A DNA stretch of 8,805 nucleotides from Chitinophagales bacterium (GTDB taxonomy: Bacteria; Bacteroidota; Bacteroidia; Chitinophagales; Saprospiraceae). The DNA lies in the NCBI GenBank assembly GCA_013297575.1, contig JAAFHO010000200.1, forward strand, positions 1-8,805. Reading direction: 5' to 3'. The notes under the pieces are model-generated. The model was not told the origin of the DNA. It ran no database searches and saw nothing but the letters and a program-made list of their open reading frames with translations. Numbering within the stretch: position 1 is the first letter of the stretch; each line of letters starts with the position of its first letter. Below are positions 6,406 to 8,805 of the stretch, piece by piece. The position numbers were made by a program, and so were the translations under genes.

Positions 6406-8400
6406 TCATTCAAACTTTTTCCCCTCCGTTTTCCCTTTCCAATTATCGGTTCTAAACGTCCCGAGTGGCAATCCAAAGCTATTAAATACATTTGCATCTA
6501 CGGGTGCGTCGCTCCAGGCGTACCGTACAGAGACAGGCTTCATACCTTCCGGGTGAGTAACCAATATTTGTCGGTCATTTAGGAATTCGGCTTTGGCGTA
6601 ATAGAATTTTTGATCGGCTGCCGCCACTTCAAAACCTTTGATATAGCCATATTTGTCCCTAGCCACCAAACCCGTACCTGCATTCTCAAAATTCAGTACA
6701 GCACTTGCCGCCTCCCAAGTTACAGCCAGCAAGCGCGGATTTTGGTAAGGAATATCTTTATTATATACGGTGTTCAACGCTGCTAAAGCCAAACGTTTAC
6801 CCACATCTTGTTTGTTGCGCGGGTGAATATCAGCAGCATCACCAATATCGAGGGTGATGGCCATGCTTGTATTGGGTAATTCTAGTGCTTTTTCTTGTGC
6901 TTCGCGCAGTTCGGCCCAGTTACTGCCCTCATTGGCCGACACATCGGATCCAAATGACGATAATTGCACAAAAAGGAACGGAAACTCATCGCCCCACGCC
7001 TGTCGCCAATCCTGAATCATAGCCGGAAACGATGCGCGGTATTGGTAAGCACGCTCGGCATTGTTTTCGCCTTGGTACCAAAGCACGCCACGCATTGCCA
7101 TAGGTACCAGCGGGTGAATCATGGCATTATACAGTATGGCTCCGGCGTTGTTTTGCGAACGGGCAAAAGTATGCGGCGTATTCCACGATGGAATGATATG
7201 CCAATTTCCACCATCAATTGGGATAGTAAAATCGGGCCATTGAATGTACAGGTCTTTGGGTGCGCCATGCAGCCCCATTCCCCACCAATTGGGTTCTTTT
7301 TGTGCGCCAATATAGACCAAAAGATCGTTTTTGCCTGTTTTGAAAACACCCACAGGGACGGTCGCTGTTATTTTGTGGTTGGTGGTATCCACTTCCATTG
7401 GTTGACCATTTACCCATACTTTGACAGGAAAATCGCTTTCCCCTAAATATATTTTTGCAGGTGCGTCCACCAAAAACTCCGCCACTTCTACTTTGCGGGC
7501 CATATACCCCGTTCCTCTAAAAGCCCAAATACCCTGCCAATCCCAAGCCAGCGGTGCCGATCCTGTTGGCCACGTGGTAAAATCGAAACCGGGTTGGGTA
7601 TAAAGCGATTCTTGGTGCGCGCTATCGGGTTGCATACGTTCGCCAAAACAATGCTTGAGTACCCGATTTTTAAGGATAAGATCGCATTCCTCCCACGATT
7701 TTGGGAAATTATTGGCGTAAGATTTGAGTGCATCGGTGGCTGCCATGCCTTCTTTGCTGATCCACGACTCCACTTGCGAGCCACCCCAAGAACTATTTAC
7801 AAGGCCAATAGCCACATCTTCGCCGAGTTGCTCGCGTAGTTGGCGTGCAAAGAAATAGCCTACTGCTGTAAAATCTGCGGATGTTTTGGGAGAACAAACG
7901 GTCCAATTGGTGCGCGGTTGTATCAAATCATCCTTAGGCGTAAGACTCAGGTCGCATTCCAGTTTAATATGTCTTATTTTAGGGTCGCGGGCGCGCTTCA
8001 CTTCCGTAATAGCATTATTAGCTAATGATAAAGGCCATTCCATATTAGATTGCCCAGAACAGAGCCACACTTCCCCGATATAAATATCCTTCAATTCCAA
8101 CACTGTTTTTTCTGCTTGCACCTTCATCGTATAAGGGCCGCCTGCATCAAAAGCAGGAAATGTAATACTCCATTTACCTTCCGAATTGGTTTTACCAGTT
8201 TTAGTTACGCTATTCAGTTGGACCGAAACGCTGGTACCAGCCTTTGCCCATCCCCATATATTCAATGGTTTGTCGCGTTGTAATACGGCATGATCGGTGA
8301 ATATTTTAGCCACCGAAAGTTGAGCGTTGGATTGGAAAAAGGAGAGCATCGCGAGGATAAGGATGGTATTACGCATGTTGAAAAGAATATTTTGCATCAT
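6406..8400 (-). CDS. Secreted sialate O-acetylesterase family (SASA, SGNH-type) carbohydrate esterase
   Basis: A 664-residue secreted SGNH-fold esterase. The SASA signatures are present in order: G116-Q-S-N-M with the nucleophile S118, W205-G-G-S, W441-Y-Q-G-E-N-N, and D524-I-H526-P-x-N-K supplying the acid and the base. A beta-rich insert (about 280-390), containing G-T-G-Y-M-A-R and a Gly/Trp-rich end, splits the catalytic domain, as is usual for long members. An N-terminal Ig-like module (about 28-105) precedes it. The family removes acetyl groups from sugars. Members act on 9-O-acetyl sialic acid or on plant polysaccharides such as acetylated xylan, so the substrate is uncertain. The signal peptide ends at S-N-A-Q27. 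The ATG at 8400 overlaps the pth stop as ATGA, which supports it. An ATG at 8376, starting M-R-N-T-I-L-I-L, would give a more compact signal peptide and is a real alternative. All catalytic residues are intact. Confidence 0.93.
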   Translation of the reverse strand: MMQNILFNMRNTILILAMLSFFQSNAQLSVAKIFTDHAVLQRDKPLNIWGWAKAGTSVSVQLNSVTKTGKTNSEGKWSITFPAFDAGGPYTMKVQAEKTVLELKDIYIGEVWLCSGQSNMEWPLSLANNAITEVKRARDPKIRHIKLECDLSLTPKDDLIQPRTNWTVCSPKTSADFTAVGYFFARQLREQLGEDVAIGLVNSSWGGSQVESWISKEGMAATDALKSYANNFPKSWEECDLILKNRVLKHCFGERMQPDSAHQESLYTQPGFDFTTWPTGSAPLAWDWQGIWAFRGTGYMARKVEVAEFLVDAPAKIYLGESDFPVKVWVNGQPMEVDTTNHKITATVPVGVFKTGKNDLLVYIGAQKEPNWWGMGLHGAPKDLYIQWPDFTIPIDGGNWHIIPSWNTPHTFARSQNNAGAILYNAMIHPLVPMAMRGVLWYQGENNAERAYQYRASFPAMIQDWRQAWGDEFPFLFVQLSSFGSDVSANEGSNWAELREAQEKALELPNTSMAITLDIGDAADIHPRNKQDVGKRLALAALNTVYNKDIPYQNPRLLAVTWEAASAVLNFENAGTGLVARDKYGYIKGFEVAAADQKFYYAKAEFLNDRQILVTHPEGMKPVSVRYAWSDAPVDANVFNSFGLPLGTFRTDNWKGKTEGKKFE

Positions 8401-8805
8401 TTATTATAAAGATTCATTGCCCTGTCTAATCCTATTGTAGCAAACGTTTGGGCGGCTTCGGCTGCGCGTTCGAGGATGTTGGGTAATTCGGCTTTTTCGT
8501 CTTCAGTCCATTTCCCTAACACAAAATTGACTTGTTTGCCTTTGGAAAACGCGCTCCCGATACCCATTCGCATCCGAGGATAATCGGTAGTACCTAGTAA
8601 TTCTTGGATACTTTTCAAGCCATTATGCCCACCATTGGAGCCATTGGGTCGTATCCTGATCCGCCCGAAATCTAGATTAAGGTCGTCACAAATAACCATG
8701 AGGTTTTCGGGTGTTAATTTTTCTTTTTGTAACCAGTATCGTACGGCTTTACCGCTTAGGTTCATATAAGTATTGGGTTTGAGCAGGACTAAAGTACGGC
8801 CTTTG
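8397..8805 (-). CDS. pth: Peptidyl-tRNA hydrolase, N-terminus outside the window
   Basis: Pth cleaves peptidyl-tRNA released from stalled ribosomes and recycles the tRNA; it is a cytosolic housekeeping enzyme. About 135 of the usual 185-190 residues are visible. The frame runs open to the right edge, so the ATG at 8765 is internal, lying within the family motif L-K-P-N-T-Y-M-N-L-S-G. Further hallmarks are D-D-L-N-L-D-F-G with the catalytic-site Asp, the G-S-N-G-G-H-N-G-L-K-S-I loop containing the conserved Asn, and R-M-R-M-G-I-G. The catalytic His near the N-terminus (position 20 in E. coli) lies outside the window and cannot be checked. The stop TGA (8399-8397) overlaps the ATG of the esterase gene, which implies cotranscription and perhaps coupled translation. 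The function is well supported. Confidence 0.95.
   Translation of the reverse strand, partial: KGRTLVLLKPNTYMNLSGKAVRYWLQKEKLTPENLMVICDDLNLDFGRIRIRPNGSNGGHNGLKSIQELLGTTDYPRMRMGIGSAFSKGKQVNFVLGKWTEDEKAELPNILERAAEAAQTFATIGLDRAMNLYNK

Noticed and set aside
6964..7446. Plus-strand open frame of 160 residues opposite the esterase gene
   Set aside because: It is fully antisense to intact SASA coding sequence and its translation shows no domain or signal.

Overview
The window looks like a chromosomal segment of a member of the Bacteroidota, probably from a Saprospiria- or Chitinophagia-type lineage, though the exact group cannot be fixed from sequence alone. The signs are signal peptides ending in S-A-Q or N-A-Q, starts without Shine-Dalgarno sequences, a near-ideal Bacteroidota promoter (TTG, 19 bp, TACTTTTG), and a TPR plus PD40-propeller envelope protein of a kind common in this phylum.

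Layout, left to right. Positions 1-281 hold the 3' end of a plus-strand gene of unknown function. It converges on a minus-strand lipoprotein gene (402-1106), with a perfect 12-bp hairpin between them. A divergent regulatory region (1107-1473) carries an inverted repeat, a strong promoter and a leader of about 210 nt. These precede the largest gene (1474-4668), a secreted 1064-residue protein with TPRs, a PD40-type beta-propeller, two carboxypeptidase-regulatory-like domains and three C-terminal SPOR-like repeats. Its gene ends in a strong intrinsic terminator with an unusual 60-nt, hairpin-bearing loop. A PnuC-type vitamin transporter gene follows (4846-5421).

Positions 5422-5745 contain no gene. 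They hold a 151-bp imperfect inverted-repeat element built from three REP-like units, and then a very AT-rich stretch with a perfect 18-bp inverted repeat. Beyond lies a minus-strand cluster, read right to left: peptidyl-tRNA hydrolase (5' part cut by the window edge), a secreted sialate O-acetylesterase family enzyme whose start overlaps the pth stop by 4 nt (ATGA), and an AT-rich orphan gene (5746-6324) with what looks like its own promoter.

The genes do not form one obvious pathway. Three are envelope or secreted functions (lipoprotein, SPOR/propeller protein, esterase), one is vitamin uptake and one is translation housekeeping. The most interesting item is the SPOR/propeller protein. It has the order of domains known from PorE of the type IX secretion system, but with SPOR repeats where PorE has an OmpA-like peptidoglycan-binding domain. 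The REP-like element next to an AT-rich orphan gene marks a likely site of genome plasticity. No CRISPR array, tRNA, rRNA or transposase gene was seen.
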